A stretch of DNA of 64,000 nt from CAVQZC01 sp963718315 (GTDB lineage: Bacteria > Actinomycetota > Thermoleophilia > Gaiellales > JAICJC01), in contig CAVQZC010000007.1 in the NCBI GenBank assembly GCA_963718315.1, positions 1,000,118-1,064,117 of the forward strand, read 5' to 3'. The translations under genes and the position numbers were made by a program. This document shows, one piece after another, positions 52,749 to 62,559 of this stretch. The first letter of the stretch is position 1. Each line of letters opens with the position of its first letter. Below the pieces are notes generated by a model. That model searched no databases, had not been told where the DNA came from, and saw only the letters and a list, made by a program, of their open reading frames with translations.

Positions 52749-54549
52749 ACGGCTCCCTCCTGGAACACCTTCAGCTCGCCGATCGCAGAGGCGATGGCGC
52801 TGGCGGCAGTCTGACCGAGGCCGCAGATCGACGCGTCACGCATCGCCTGGGCGATCTCGTCCAGCAGCGCCAGCTCATCCTCGACGGTGCCCCGCGGGCG
52901 CTCGGACGCCAACCGCAGCAGCGCCTCCTGCTGGCGGACGGTGCCAACCCGGCAGGGCACGCACTGGCCGCACGACTCGTCGCGGAAGAAGGCCGCGATC
53001 CGGAGCAGGATCGGCACCAGGTCGACGGTCTCGTCGAAGACCATCACCACGCCCGAGCCGAGCGTCGCGCCGGCCGCTCGCGTGGCCTCGAAGGACAGCT
53101 CGAGGTCGAGCTTGTCCGGCCCCACGAACCCGCCGGCGGCACCGCCCAGCAGGACGGCCTTCAGAGCCTTGCCGCCGGCGACCCCTCCCGCCATGTCGAG
53201 CACCTCGCGGAGGGTGATGCCGAACGGCGCCTCATACAGGCCCGGTCGCTCCACGCACCCGGACAGGCAGAACAGGCGGGTGCCGGTCGACTGCTCGGTG
53301 CCGATGCCGGCGAAGGCGGCACCGCCCTCGAGCAGGATGTCCGGCACGTTGATCAGGCTCTCGACGTTGTTGACGACCGTTGGCTTCGAGAACAGCCCGG
53401 CGTCGACCGGGAACGGCGGCTTGTTGCGCGGCTCCCCGCGGAAGCCCTCGATCGAGTTGAAGAGCGCCGTCTCCTCGCCGCAGATGTAGGCCCCCGCCCC
53501 CCGCCGCATCTCGATGTCGAAGCGCATCCCGAAGCCCATCACGTCCTCGCCCAGATAGCCGCGGCTGCGCGCCTCGGCGATCGCGCCGGACAGCCGTTCC
53601 CAGGCCAGCGGGTACTCGCCGCGCAGGTAGACGTAGCCGTGCTCGGAGCCGGTGGCGACGCCGGCGATGGTCATCGCCTCGACCAGCGCGAACGGATCGC
53701 TGCTCGATCACGACCCGGTCCTTGAAGGTGCCCGGCTCCGACTCGTCGGCGTTGCAGACCAGGTAGTGGGGCTGCACCGGATTGCGGGCGACCGCATCCC
53801 ACTTGCGCCCGGTCGGGAAGGCGGCGCCACCGCGGCCCTGCAGCCTGGAGTCGTTCAGCTCGCGGATGACGCCGGCAGGGCCAAGCTCGAACGCGCGCGC
53901 GCAGCGCCGCATAGCCGCCGGCGCTGCGGTAGCTGTCCAGGCTCTCCGGATCGATCCGGCCGACCCGCCGCAGCAGCCGCAGCCCGGGCTGGCCGGCCTG
54001 GGGCACCAGCGGTGGCGGCGGCACGGGAGCCTCGGCCCCGCCGAGGGCCGCGACCACGCGCTCGGCAGTCGCCGGCGCCACCTCGTAGTCGTGGGGGGCG
54101 GTTCCGGCGCGGGTGACCAGCATCGCCGGAGCGCGCTCACAGGCGCCCAGGCAGGGGCTCTCGAGCCAGATCGATGCGCCGTTCCCGGGATGCTCGCCAG
54201 GCGGTCCCACCCTCGCCTCCAGCTCCTCGACCAGCTCCTTGCCGCCCCGGCACATGCAGGCGATGTCGGTGCAGACGTGGGTCACCAGCGGCGCCCGCGG
54301 CTCCATGGCGAACAGGGAGTAGAAGCTGGCGACGCCGTAGGCCTCTGCCGGGGGGATGGTCAGCCGCCGGCAGACGTAGCCGAGCGCGGACGGGCTGATC
54401 CAGCCGACCCGGCCCTGCACCTCGTGCAGAACGGGCAACAGCAGGTGGCGCTGCGAGCGGGCGCCGTGGCCGCCGGAGGCGAAGTGACCATCGGATCCGC
54501 GCTCGGCGCCGACCCAGGCGGACTGGGGCGGGCCGAGCACGCCGTCCAC
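52745..54549 (-). CDS. NuoE-NuoF-like fused diaphorase subunit (two frameshifts)
   Basis: About 600 residues when two single-base insertions (near 53905 in GGYAALRRAFELG and near 53705 in VIEQ-DPFALVEAM) are removed. The first part is NuoE-like (2Fe-2S cysteines in TDIACMCRGG and SPCLGACERAP); the second is NuoF-like, with FMN/NADH-binding RGRGGAAFPTGRKWD, GAGAYICGEETAL and a 4Fe-4S motif in DESCGQCVPCRVG. In related soluble formate dehydrogenases these are two subunits (FdsG and FdsB), so fusion is a notable variation. It passes electrons from formate to NAD. It lies 55 bp downstream of the catalytic subunit. Confidence 0.87.
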
Positions 54550-54603
54550 CGCCTCACGCTCCGCCTGGGTGGGCGGTGTTTCTGTCAGCCGGAGATCGAT
54601 GCG

Positions 54604-56559
54604 TTACCTCTCGGGGCGCCTGGCCGGGACCGCGGCGCGGCTGGGCATCGACTGCACCTTCGCGGGCGCCACCTTGTCCACGCGGATCGCGGACGCCTTG
54701 AACTCTGCGGTGCCGGACTTGGGGTCGGTGGCGTCGATGGTGAGGATGTTGGTCTCGACCTGGTCGGGAAAGTGCAGCGTCATGAAGGCCAGTCCTGGGC
54801 GCAGGGTCGGGTCGATTCTGACGGGTGCGAGCACGGAGCCGCGGCGGGAACTGACGCGCACCTCCTCGCCGTCCTCGACCCCGAGCTCCTCGCAGTCCTC
54901 AGGAGAGAGGTCGAGCGATTCGCCGCGCCGCAGCGGCGAGGAGTAGCCGCCGCTCTGGACGCCGGTGTTGTAGGAGTCGAGCCGGCGGCCGGTGGTCAGC
55001 CGCAGCGGGAACTCCTCGGACAGCTCGTCGACCGGCAGCTCGTGCTTGACCACGAAGAACGGCGCCGGGTCGCCCCCGCGCGGCTCCTCCCACAGCCGGC
55101 CGTGCAGGAACATCGCGCCGGGATCGTTCTCGTCGAAGCACGGCCACTGGATACCGCCCAGCTCGTCAAGCCGCTTGTAGCTCATGCCCCGGTGCATCGG
55201 CGAGAGCGAGCGCAGCTCGTCCCAGACCTGCTCGGCGGTCAGCACGCCCCAGTCGTGCCCCATCCGTGCAGCCAGCTCGCACACGATCTCGATGTCGTCG
55301 CGGGCCTGGCCCGGGGGATCGAGCGCGCGGCGGACGCGCTGGACGCGCCGCTCGCTGTTGGTGACGGTGCCTTCGGACTCGCACCAGCTGGCCGAGGCAG
55401 GCAGCACGACGTCGGCCAGCTCCGCGGTCTTGGTCAGGAAGATGTCCTGCACGACGATGTGATCCAGCCCCTCCAGCAAGTGGCGGGTGTGCTTGGCGTC
55501 GGCCTCGGACTGGGCCGGGTTCTCGCCGACCACGTACAACGCCCGCAGCTCGCCGCGCTCCATCGCCTCGAACATCTGGGTCAGGTGCCAGCCGTAGCGC
55601 GGCTGGATGTGCACGCCCCACGCGTGCTCGTAGCGGGCACGGGCCTCGTCGTCGCGCTCGATGTCCTGGAAGCCGGGCAGCTTGTTGGGGATCGCCCCCA
55701 TGTCGCCGCCGCCCTGCACGTTGTTCTGCCCGCGGAGCGGGTTCAGGCCGGCGCCGTAGCGGCCGACGTTGCCGGTCAGCAGCGCCAGGTTGATCAGGCA
55801 AAAGACGTTGTCGACGGCGTTGTGGTGCTCGGTGATCCCGAGCGTCCAGCAGATCATCGCCCGGTCGGCGCGTGCGTAGGCGTGGGCGGCCTCGCGGATC
55901 GCCTCGGCCGGCACGCCGGTCTCGGCGGCGCCGCGCTCGAGCGTCCACTCCTCAACGCTCGCCGCATACTCGGCAAAGCCGCTGGTCGCGCGATCGATGA
56001 AGGTGGGATTGTGCAGTCCCGAGTGGATGATCTCGCGGGCCATCGTGTTGGAAAGCGCGATGTCGGTGCCCACGTCGATGCCCAGCCACGAGTCGGCCCA
56101 CTGGGCCGACGTGGTCCGGCGCGGATCGACGACGTACAGGCGCGCGCCGTCGTGGACAGCCTTCAGGACGTGATGGAAAAAGATCGGATGGGTTTCGCGG
56201 GCGTTCGACCCCCACAGGAAGATCAGGTCGGTTTCCTGGACCTCCTGGTAGGAGCTGGTGCCGCCCCCGGCCCCGAACACTGTCGCCAGACCGACGACGC
56301 TAGGAGCGTGTCAAGTCCGGTTGCAGCTGTCGATGTTGTTGGTGCCCATGACGACACGCGTGAACTTCTGCGTCATGAAGTTCACCTCGTTGCTCGCCTT
56401 GGAGCAGCTGAACAGGCCGAACGCGTTGGGGTTGCCCGCGGCCTGGACCTGCCGGAACCCGTCGGCGGCTCGGTCGAGCGCCTCGTCCCAGGTGGCCGGC
56501 CGCAGCTCCCCATTTTCGCGCACCAGGGGCTCCGTCAGTCGGATCAGTGGCTTTCGCAT
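54604..56559 (-). CDS. Formate dehydrogenase catalytic subunit, selenoprotein (TGA = Sec83)
   Basis: The frame from ATG 56559 (MRKPLIRLTEPL) to the stop at 54604 is open for 651 residues except one TGA at 56311-56313, codon 83. That position is the molybdenum/tungsten ligand of formate dehydrogenases: NIDSCNRT-U-HAPSVVGL. The catalytic His directly follows. Later segments fit the molybdopterin domains: ETHPIFFHHV, NPLRGQNNVQGGGD and the C-terminal LTTGRRLDSYNTG. A SECIS-like hairpin follows the TGA. The Fe4S4 domain that normally precedes this region is in the separate gene at 51791-52748. No twin-arginine signal, so cytoplasmic. RBS GGGAGGTG; an ATG at 56568 is an alternative. Confidence 0.92.
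56282..56313 (-). promoter_or_regulatory. SECIS element of the formate dehydrogenase gene
   Basis: On the minus strand the UGA (56313-56311) is followed by 12 nt, then GUCGUC (56298-56293), loop GGUCU (56292-56288) and GGCGAC (56287-56282). Five Watson-Crick pairs and one U-G wobble form the stem. The GGUCU loop, 18 nt from the UGA, matches the known loop and spacing of the Escherichia coli fdhF SECIS. Confidence 0.85.
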
Positions 56560-56656
56560 CTTTTCCATCACCTCCCTCGCGTGGATGCCTGCCCTAATCG
56601 TACCCAGCGGGGGCGGCGGGTCACCAGAGAAGGTCTGACGGAGATTCAGGGCGCAC

Positions 56657-56693
56657 CGGGCCGGCCGCCGGCGAGAACCCGGCGGCCGGCCCG
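56657..56693 (-). terminator. Strong hairpin between the beta-helix gene and the fdh operon
   Basis: CGGGCCGGCCGCCGG (56657-56671) and CCGGCGGCCGGCCCG (56679-56693) form a perfect 15-bp stem with a 7-nt loop. It lies just downstream of the minus-strand beta-helix stop (56703) and about 90 bp upstream of the formate dehydrogenase start, so it probably terminates the former. Confidence 0.8.
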
Positions 56694-56702
56694 CGTAGCC
56701 GC

Positions 56703-57878
56703 CTACTCCTGGTGCTCGTGCATGAACACGCCCGAGAACGTGTTCCCCGAGAGGGAGGTGTGGGCGTTGTGTGTCCACACCCCGTAGAAGGCCGTCGACA
56801 GGTGATTGTCGTTGGCCACGGTGCCCATGATCGGAACCACCGCGCTGAAGACCAGGATGTCGGTCGGGTGATTGACCCCGGCATCCGGATCGCCTTCCAC
56901 GTTGTTGTGGTGCAGCGTGTTGGACAGGAACCGGTTGCCGTTCAGGTACTGGTTCGGCGCATGGCTGTGGACGACGATGCCCGCCATCCCATTACCGCTG
57001 GCCTCGTTGAAGCTGACGGTGTTGTTGTAGGCGGCGCCGCCCGGTCCCGCCGCGGCCAGCAGGATGCCGGCCCCGTCGCCCTTCAGCCCGTTGCGGTCGA
57101 CGGTGTTGTGCGTGATCAGGTTGTTGTAGTCGCCGCCCTTCAAGGGCACCGGCCTGCCGCCGGAGACCGCCGTCGAGCTGTGGCTGGGGATCGTGATGCC
57201 GCAGTCGTACTGGTTCATCCACACGTGGTTCCAGCCGACCACGTTGTCGTGCGACGGGCCGAACTCGTCGGTCATCAGGAAGCCGCCGGCGTTGTTCGTC
57301 GACGAGTTCCACTCGACCTTGGAGTAGCTGACGGTGGCGAGGTGGATCCCCTCGCCGCAGTCTCCGGGCACCGGGCCCGCGCCGGCGCACTCGTCCTGAG
57401 GGTTGCTGGCGAACATGCCCAGGTCGTTGTGTGCGACGTAGTTGTGCTCGATCGTGAGCCACGAGGTGTCGAGCGCCGCAATGCCCTCCTCGAGGGCGTT
57501 CCTCACGGTCAGACCGGTGATGCTGGACCCGGCGGTGCCCGGTCCCTCGAGCAGGATGCCGCGCTGCTTGCCGGCGGCGTTCAGCGTGGGGTTGCCCGAG
57601 CCCTGCAGGTGCAGCTTCTTGGTGATCACGAAACCGCCGCCGTAGGTGCCCTTCTCGATCACGACGGTGTCGCCCGGGTGAGCAACGGCGATCGTATGAC
57701 CGATCGTCTTGCACGGATGCGCCTGCGAGCAGGCGTTTGCGTCGTTCCCGGTGGGAGAGACGTAGAGCGTGTTCGTCGCCGCGGCCGCTTGGCCGGTCGA
57801 CGCGACTGCCATCACAACGAGCCCGGCGAGCGCAACGCCGAATCGCCGCAGGCAGGGGAGCGCATTTGCTGCGTTCAT
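56703..57878 (-). CDS. Secreted right-handed parallel beta-helix protein
   Basis: This 391-residue protein has a signal peptide (residues about 8-35, cleavage near GQAAAAT) and a pectate-lyase-like beta-helix: recurring turns such as GTAGSSITGLTVRNA, LTIEHNYVAHND, YNNLITHNTVDRN and YNNTVSFNEASGN. It starts with a TLYVSPTGNDANAC segment typical of right-handed helices. The ATG at 57878 follows GGAGGGTTC. Catalytic residues of lyases are not evident; a polysaccharide-binding or surface role is possible. The hairpin at 56657-56693 follows the stop. Confidence 0.82.
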   Translation of the reverse strand: MNAANALPCLRRFGVALAGLVVMAVASTGQAAAATNTLYVSPTGNDANACSQAHPCKTIGHTIAVAHPGDTVVIEKGTYGGGFVITKKLHLQGSGNPTLNAAGKQRGILLEGPGTAGSSITGLTVRNALEEGIAALDTSWLTIEHNYVAHNDLGMFASNPQDECAGAGPVPGDCGEGIHLATVSYSKVEWNSSTNNAGGFLMTDEFGPSHDNVVGWNHVWMNQYDCGITIPSHSSTAVSGGRPVPLKGGDYNNLITHNTVDRNGLKGDGAGILLAAAGPGGAAYNNTVSFNEASGNGMAGIVVHSHAPNQYLNGNRFLSNTLHHNNVEGDPDAGVNHPTDILVFSAVVPIMGTVANDNHLSTAFYGVWTHNAHTSLSGNTFSGVFMHEHQE

Positions 57879-58001
57879 GAACCCTCCATGAGTGGTAGGA
57901 GCCCCGCCCCCCTGGTAGGCGGCCAACCGCCGATTCTGTCACCACAGCTCAGCGGCCGCAAATCGGACGGTACGCCTGGTCGCCGAAACCAGACCCGCCG
58001 G

Positions 58002-59422
58002 CTAGCGCAGCACGCCGCCCAGCGCCGCCCGCGCTCCGTGGTGTCCGCACATCCCATGCACCCCCCCTCCTGGGGGCGTCGAGGCGCCGCACAGGAAGAG
58101 CCGCGGGTTCGGCGTCGTGTAGGGCGACGGCCGTAACGTCGGCCGGGCGATCAGCTGCCACAGCGTGGCGGCGCCGCCGTTGATGTCGCCGCCGACGAAG
58201 CTCGGGTTGTGAGCCTCGACCTCCGGCGCCGTCATCGTGTGGCGGTCGGCGACCACGTCTCGGAAGCCCGGTGCGAACCGCTCAAGCTGCCGCTCGATCG
58301 CGTCGGTCATGTCGGCGCCGGAGCCGTTGGGCACGTGGCAGTACGCCCACAGCGTGTGACCGCCCTGCGGGGCTCGCGTCGGATCGACGAGGCTCTGCTG
58401 GGCGACCAGCACGTACGGCCGGTCGGGAGCGCGGCCGGCGGCGACGTCCGCTTCCGACGCGGCGATCTCGGCCAGCGTGCCGCCGACGTGAACGGTGCCC
58501 GCGCGCCGGCACACCGCCGCCGTCCACGGCACCGGCTCGGTCAGCGCGTAGTCGATCTTGAAGACGCCGGGTCCGTAGCGGAAGCCGCGCAGCGCCCGCC
58601 GGTACCGGGCCGGCAGCGCGTCTCCGCAGATCCGCTCCACGGGCCGCGGCGGGACATCGAAGAGCACGGCCCGGGCGCCGGCCACGTCATCCAGCGAGCC
58701 GACAACGCGACCCGTCTCGATCTCCCCGCCCAGCGACTCCAGCAGGGAGGCCATCGCGTTGGCGATCGCCTGCGACCCGCCTACCGCGACCGGCCAGCCG
58801 ACGGCGTGGCCGCACATCGCCAGCGTCAGCGCGAAGGCGGCGGTGCCCGCGGCGTCGAGCGGCTGCATCGAGTGGGCCGCCAGACCGGCGATCAGTGCCA
58901 GGCCCTCCTCGGTCTGGAAATGCCGCCGGGCCAGCCGTGCCGCGGGCTGAAGGGCATGGACTCCGAACCGGCCGGTGGCCAGCAGATGGCGCGGCGGCCG
59001 CACCACCGGCCGCAGGATGTCATCCAGGATTGGCTGCCAGGCACGCACCAGCGGCCCCATCAGCCGCCGATAGGCGGCCCCGTCGTCACCCAGGGCAACA
59101 GCGGTCCCTTCCACCGTCCGGTACAGAGCGGCCGCCCTGCCGCCGTCCAGCGGGTGGGCGAGCGGCAGCTCGGGGTGGGCGAACTCGAGCCCGTGTTCGG
59201 CCATCGGCAGCGACCGTAGGAACGGCGAGGCAAGCGCCATCGGGTGGACGGCGGAGCAGGTGTCGTGGAGGTAGCCGGGGAGCGTCAGTGCCTCGGTACG
59301 TGTGCCTCCGCCGATCGTGTCGCCCGCCTCCAGCACGCGCACCGAGCGTCCCGCCTGGGCGAGCGTGATGGCAGCCGCCAGCCCGTTCGGGCCGGAGCCG
59401 ACGACGACAGCGTCGACGGCAC
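58002..59422 (-). CDS. Phytoene-dehydrogenase-like FAD oxidoreductase (COG1233)
   Basis: This flavoprotein of about 470 residues has the N-terminal FAD-binding motif VVVGSGPNGLAAAI and VLEAGDTIGGGTRT, a middle domain with the carotenoid-dehydrogenase pattern and the C-terminal flavin contact LFLCGASTPPGGGVHGMCG. It is closest to the COG1233/PYROXD2-like group. The N-terminus up to GSGPNG is in frame but lacks a start codon; the likely GTG at 59422 needs one added base near 59417. It lies immediately downstream of the OsmC gene in the same direction. Substrate is unknown and it is not necessarily a carotenoid. Confidence 0.82.
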
Positions 59423-59436
59423 CCGCGCGCTGCGCT

Positions 59437-59913
59437 CTAGCCGTGGACGTCCCCGAGCTCGATCGTCGGCTGGATCGTGATCTCCGTGGTCACGCTGTTG
59501 GCGATGTAACACTCCTCGTGACCCTTGTCCACGATCCGGCGGACTCGGTCGAGATTGGAGCCGGCCGCAACCACGATGCGCGGGCGCAGCGTGATGCGGG
59601 TGATGCGGACGGGCAGGTCGTCCTCGGGCATGACCGCCTCGGCATCGTCAGCGTAGGAGCGGACATCGATCCCGGAGCGGGCGGCGATGGCCAGGAACGA
59701 GAGCATCTGGCAGGAGCTGGCGGCGGCCAGCAGCAGCTGCTCGGGATTGGACAGCTCGGGGTTGCCGCGGAAGGCGGGGTCTGCCGACAGCCGGAGCACA
59801 TCGGCCGCCGGCGGAAGGGCAATCCGGTGCGTCCGGTCGTACTCCTCGTAGCCGCCGCCGGTCGAGCCGCTCCAGGCCAGAGACGTGCGATAGCGGTGCT
59901 CGCCGTGGCTCAC
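59437..59913 (-). CDS. OsmC-family peroxiredoxin-like protein
   Basis: This 158-residue protein is an OsmC/Ohr-family member with both redox cysteines: SSCQML near residue 67 and EECYIANS near residue 134. Such proteins reduce organic hydroperoxides with thiol donors. The sequence is intact from the ATG at 59913 to TAG at 59437. It is the probable first gene of a pair with the FAD oxidoreductase, 14 bp apart. Confidence 0.9.
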   Translation of the reverse strand: MSHGEHRYRTSLAWSGSTGGGYEEYDRTHRIALPPAADVLRLSADPAFRGNPELSNPEQLLLAAASSCQMLSFLAIAARSGIDVRSYADDAEAVMPEDDLPVRITRITLRPRIVVAAGSNLDRVRRIVDKGHEECYIANSVTTEITIQPTIELGDVHG

Positions 59914-59994
59914 GCCGCCACCCTACCGGCCCCGACAGGAACGGGGAGCAAGCCGTAGACTGGAGGCGGCCCGGCCACCCGGGCCAGCATGCAA

Positions 59995-60068
59995 CGGGAC
60001 GTGGCGCAGCCTGGTAGCGCACCTGCTTTGGGAGCAGGGGGTCGCGAGTTCAAATCTCGCCGTCCCGA
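59995..60068 (+). tRNA. tRNA-Pro (TGG)
   Basis: Acceptor stem CGGGACG (59995-60001) pairs with CGTCCCG (60061-60067), discriminator A. The anticodon stem is CCTGC/GCAGG with loop TTTGGGA, anticodon TGG. The T arm is GCGAGTTCAAATCTCGC. The 74-nt gene does not encode CCA. Confidence 0.95.
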
Positions 60069-60080
60069 CCTTTATTCAAG

Positions 60081-60139
60081 CCAAATCCAGAGACTCTGGA
60101 TTTGGGCTGTGCAAGTGCTTGTGCAAGTTTCTTGCACAA
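60081..60139 (+). repeat. Two hairpins directly downstream of tRNA-Pro
   Basis: CCAAATCCAGAG-A-CTCTGGATTTGG (60081-60105) is a perfect 12-bp inverted repeat with a one-base centre. TTGTGCAAG-TTT-CTTGCACAA (60119-60139) is a perfect 9-bp hairpin, preceded by a partial direct repeat TGTGCAAG. They may terminate the tRNA transcript, or be part of a recombination site. The bases from 60140 to 60361 show no gene and nothing else recognisable. Confidence 0.65.
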
Positions 60140-60361
60140 AATCGGGCGAACTGGGCGCCAAACGGGAGATCCGGGGGCCGATTTCACGGCCGTACCGTCC
60201 GTAATGTGGCGGCCGCGAACTCGAGTCCGGCCACGATCCGACGCGCCGTCAGCACGGCTTCGAGGGCGAAGGCGGGTTCGAGTTCAAGGCGGCGTGAACA
60301 GCTCGGCGAGCCGGTGAACGGATGCCGACCACCCGGGGGAGATACATCCGCGAGGATCGCC

Positions 60362-61017
60362 ATGATGATGTCCATGGCGCTCGCAGGTTGATTCTTGGCG
60401 CGGTGTCGATCGTGGTAGCGATCCTGGCGCTGCGCCAGTCGCGACACACAGCCGACGAACAGCACGCCCTCGACCACCGCGCCAACACACTGGCGGAACA
60501 GGCAAACGCGACCTCCGCACAGGCGAACCAGCTCGCGACCGCACAACTCGAGCTGGCCCGCGCGCAAGCGGATGACGCCACGCCCCAACCGCTTGTTCGG
60601 ATCGCCATGGGGCCGTGGGGCACGGACGAGTATGAGCTGACGATGCAGGTGGTATCGTCGCCGACTACGGGAGAGTTCCAGCGCTGGGCCTGCGGATGGT
60701 CGTCTACGTCGACGACGACCAGGCGTGGCGGTCAACGCCATGGTCGACATCGGCCAGACGGGGATCACTGGACCTGCATCATCCATCTGCCGCGTAGGTT
60801 CGTTCAGGCGATCGGAAACGACCGGCCGCTGCTGACCGGCGAGCTACGACTCGTGCTGATCGGCGAGGACGGAGCCGAGTCTCCCAAGCGGCCCCGTTCT
60901 CCAACCTCAGCGGGTGACCGGCGGTATCGGCAATGGGCGCTCATCCTCGAGGATTCGTCGGATGAGCACGAGGTGGAGCTTGATGTGCTCCTTCCACCTC
61001 TGGTCTCGGCCGGGTAG
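60362..61017 (+). CDS. Hypothetical protein with N-terminal membrane helix and coiled coil (frameshifts)
   Basis: When four missing bases are restored (near 60387, 60684, 60722 and 60765) this gene encodes about 219 residues: MMMSMALAGLILGAVSIVVA as a membrane helix, then an Ala/Gln-rich coiled coil (LAEQANATSAQANQLATAQL), then a soluble domain containing LRMVVYVDDDQ, VAVNAMVDIGQTG, DHWTCIIHLP and LRLVLIGEDGAES. Each block is in a different frame, and their order is typical of small actinobacterial hypothetical proteins. I do not know its function. The four losses fall in short runs of the same base. Confidence 0.55.
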
Positions 61018-61180
61018 GTCTCTATCGAGAAGTGCCCGATCGTCGAGGCTTGGGGCTTCACGCCCGCGGGGGTCAGACGGGGGAGGAACTCGGCCTGGAC
61101 TGACCTGGACGGCCGCACCCGGCAATCGGACTTGTCACACGATCGTGACAATCTCGTGTTGTCAGGAGGTATAGCGTTGC

Positions 61181-62559
61181 GTGCGCTGTGCGATCTGGAC
61201 TGGCTCTCGGACTGATCGGGCTCGTGCTCGTGGCGAGCGCCTGCGCCCACGGCGCGGCACTCACCGCCCCGACCAGCGACGACGCGCGGTGAGCCGACTG
61301 CAAGCACGTCACCCGCTCAGGACGCCTCTGTGGGCGCCTCTAGTTTGTTGCTGTGGGATGTCGGCGAGGGGCGCGGCTACCGGACAGCGGTCTATCGGGT
61401 CAACCCGCGATCCTTGCTGCCGGTCGGCAGCGGTGGGTTGCTGGCCCAGGGAGTGCTGGACGCGCGCGTCGCGTCGCCGGATGGCCAGATGCTCGCGTTT
61501 GGCTCCCTTGGCGGGCAGGTGCAGCTACTGCGGATGGCTGACCTTCGGGTGGATCGTCCATTCCGCGTCTTCCCTGTGCCCAAGTACCAGTTTGAGCTGG
61601 TGGAGCCGGCGGCCTGGCCGACGACGCATCGTCTGTTCGCAATAACCTCGACCGAGCGAACGCACCAGATCAACTGGAGTTCGGCTCTCGTCATCGATCC
61701 GGTGGTCCGTGGTGATCGCGACGGTTCCGCTGCACGGCTTGGCCACTGCGCAGGTAGCCACCCGGCAAGGCGGCGTAGCGGCGCTCGTCGTGCCGAACGG
61801 CCACATCGGCCACGCGAGACTGGTGTTCGTCGACCAGCAAGGCGCGACCCGCTCAGCCGAGCTGCCAACGATCGCAGGCGGCGATCGCGGAGACATCGGG
61901 GCGGTGGCGCCGGCCATGACGGAAACCGCCGGTGGAACCATCCTCGTCGTTGCTGCCGGGCAACCGCTGGTCGCAGCGGTCAACCCGGTCACGTTGGCCA
62001 TTCGTATGCACCGGATCGCGTCGTTCGAGTCGCCCCCATCCGCCCCCCAGGGCCGCCACAGCGGCCAGGATGGCCGAGCCGGGCCATGACCACGGTGTCA
62101 ACGCGATCCCACTGAACAACGGCGAACTGTTGGTGGCATCCGTCGTCGAACACCCGGCACCGTTGCCGAGCGGCGGAACCGGAATGGTCGAAGTGCCGCA
62201 CTACGAACAACTCCTCTCCACCCGCACATGGCGGATCGTTCGGATTCTCCCCGAGACCAGCTGCCAGGGAGCCGCCGAGACGATCGTCTGCGCTCCAAAC
62301 GCGGAGCCAGGCGTCGCAGGAGCGTGCCCATCCGGACGCCAGCGCGGTCTACACGATCAGCGGGCGGCTCCGCGGCCATGTTCAAGGAGGATGGAGCCGC
62401 ATCACCGGCGGATGGCTGTTCTCCGGCAGCTACGACGGCAGCCGGATTGAGCGATATCGAATCGCCACCCTACGACCAGTGCAACGCTTCGTTCACCCGT
62501 CTGATCGCACATGGCCGTTCGACCTCATACGCCCGTTTGATCTGCGCACTCCTCGATGA
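61181..62559 (+). CDS. Lipoprotein with propeller-like repeats (multiple frameshifts)
   Basis: An AGGAGGT ribosome site at 61164-61170 precedes a GTG start at 61181. The product begins with a lipoprotein signal (LALGLIGLVLVASAC, lipobox VASAC) and continues through at least four one-base insertions (near 61284, 61710, 62084 and 62327) plus one near the start, with segments SSLLLWDVGEGRGYR, LVSPDGQMLAF-like SPDGQMLAFGS, GGVAALVVPNGHIGH and NNGELLVASVVEH. Corrected, about 457 residues. The pattern suggests an extracellular propeller anchored by lipid. I do not recognise a family. It is next to the sigma/anti-sigma-like pair. Confidence 0.6.

Noticed and set aside
56311..56313. TGA as a real stop creating a truncated formate dehydrogenase
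   Set aside because: The frame continues with full conservation after it, the position is the known Sec/Cys site, and a SECIS-like hairpin follows.
53782..56787. Plus-strand open frame of 1001 codons across the formate dehydrogenase region
   Set aside because: It is antisense to clearly homologous genes, shows biased composition typical of the shadow frame of GC-rich coding DNA, and has no conserved domain.
60069..60361. Tyrosine-recombinase integrase next to tRNA-Pro
   Set aside because: No frame here contains the R-H-R-Y recombinase motifs, and no repeated tRNA end is visible in the window.
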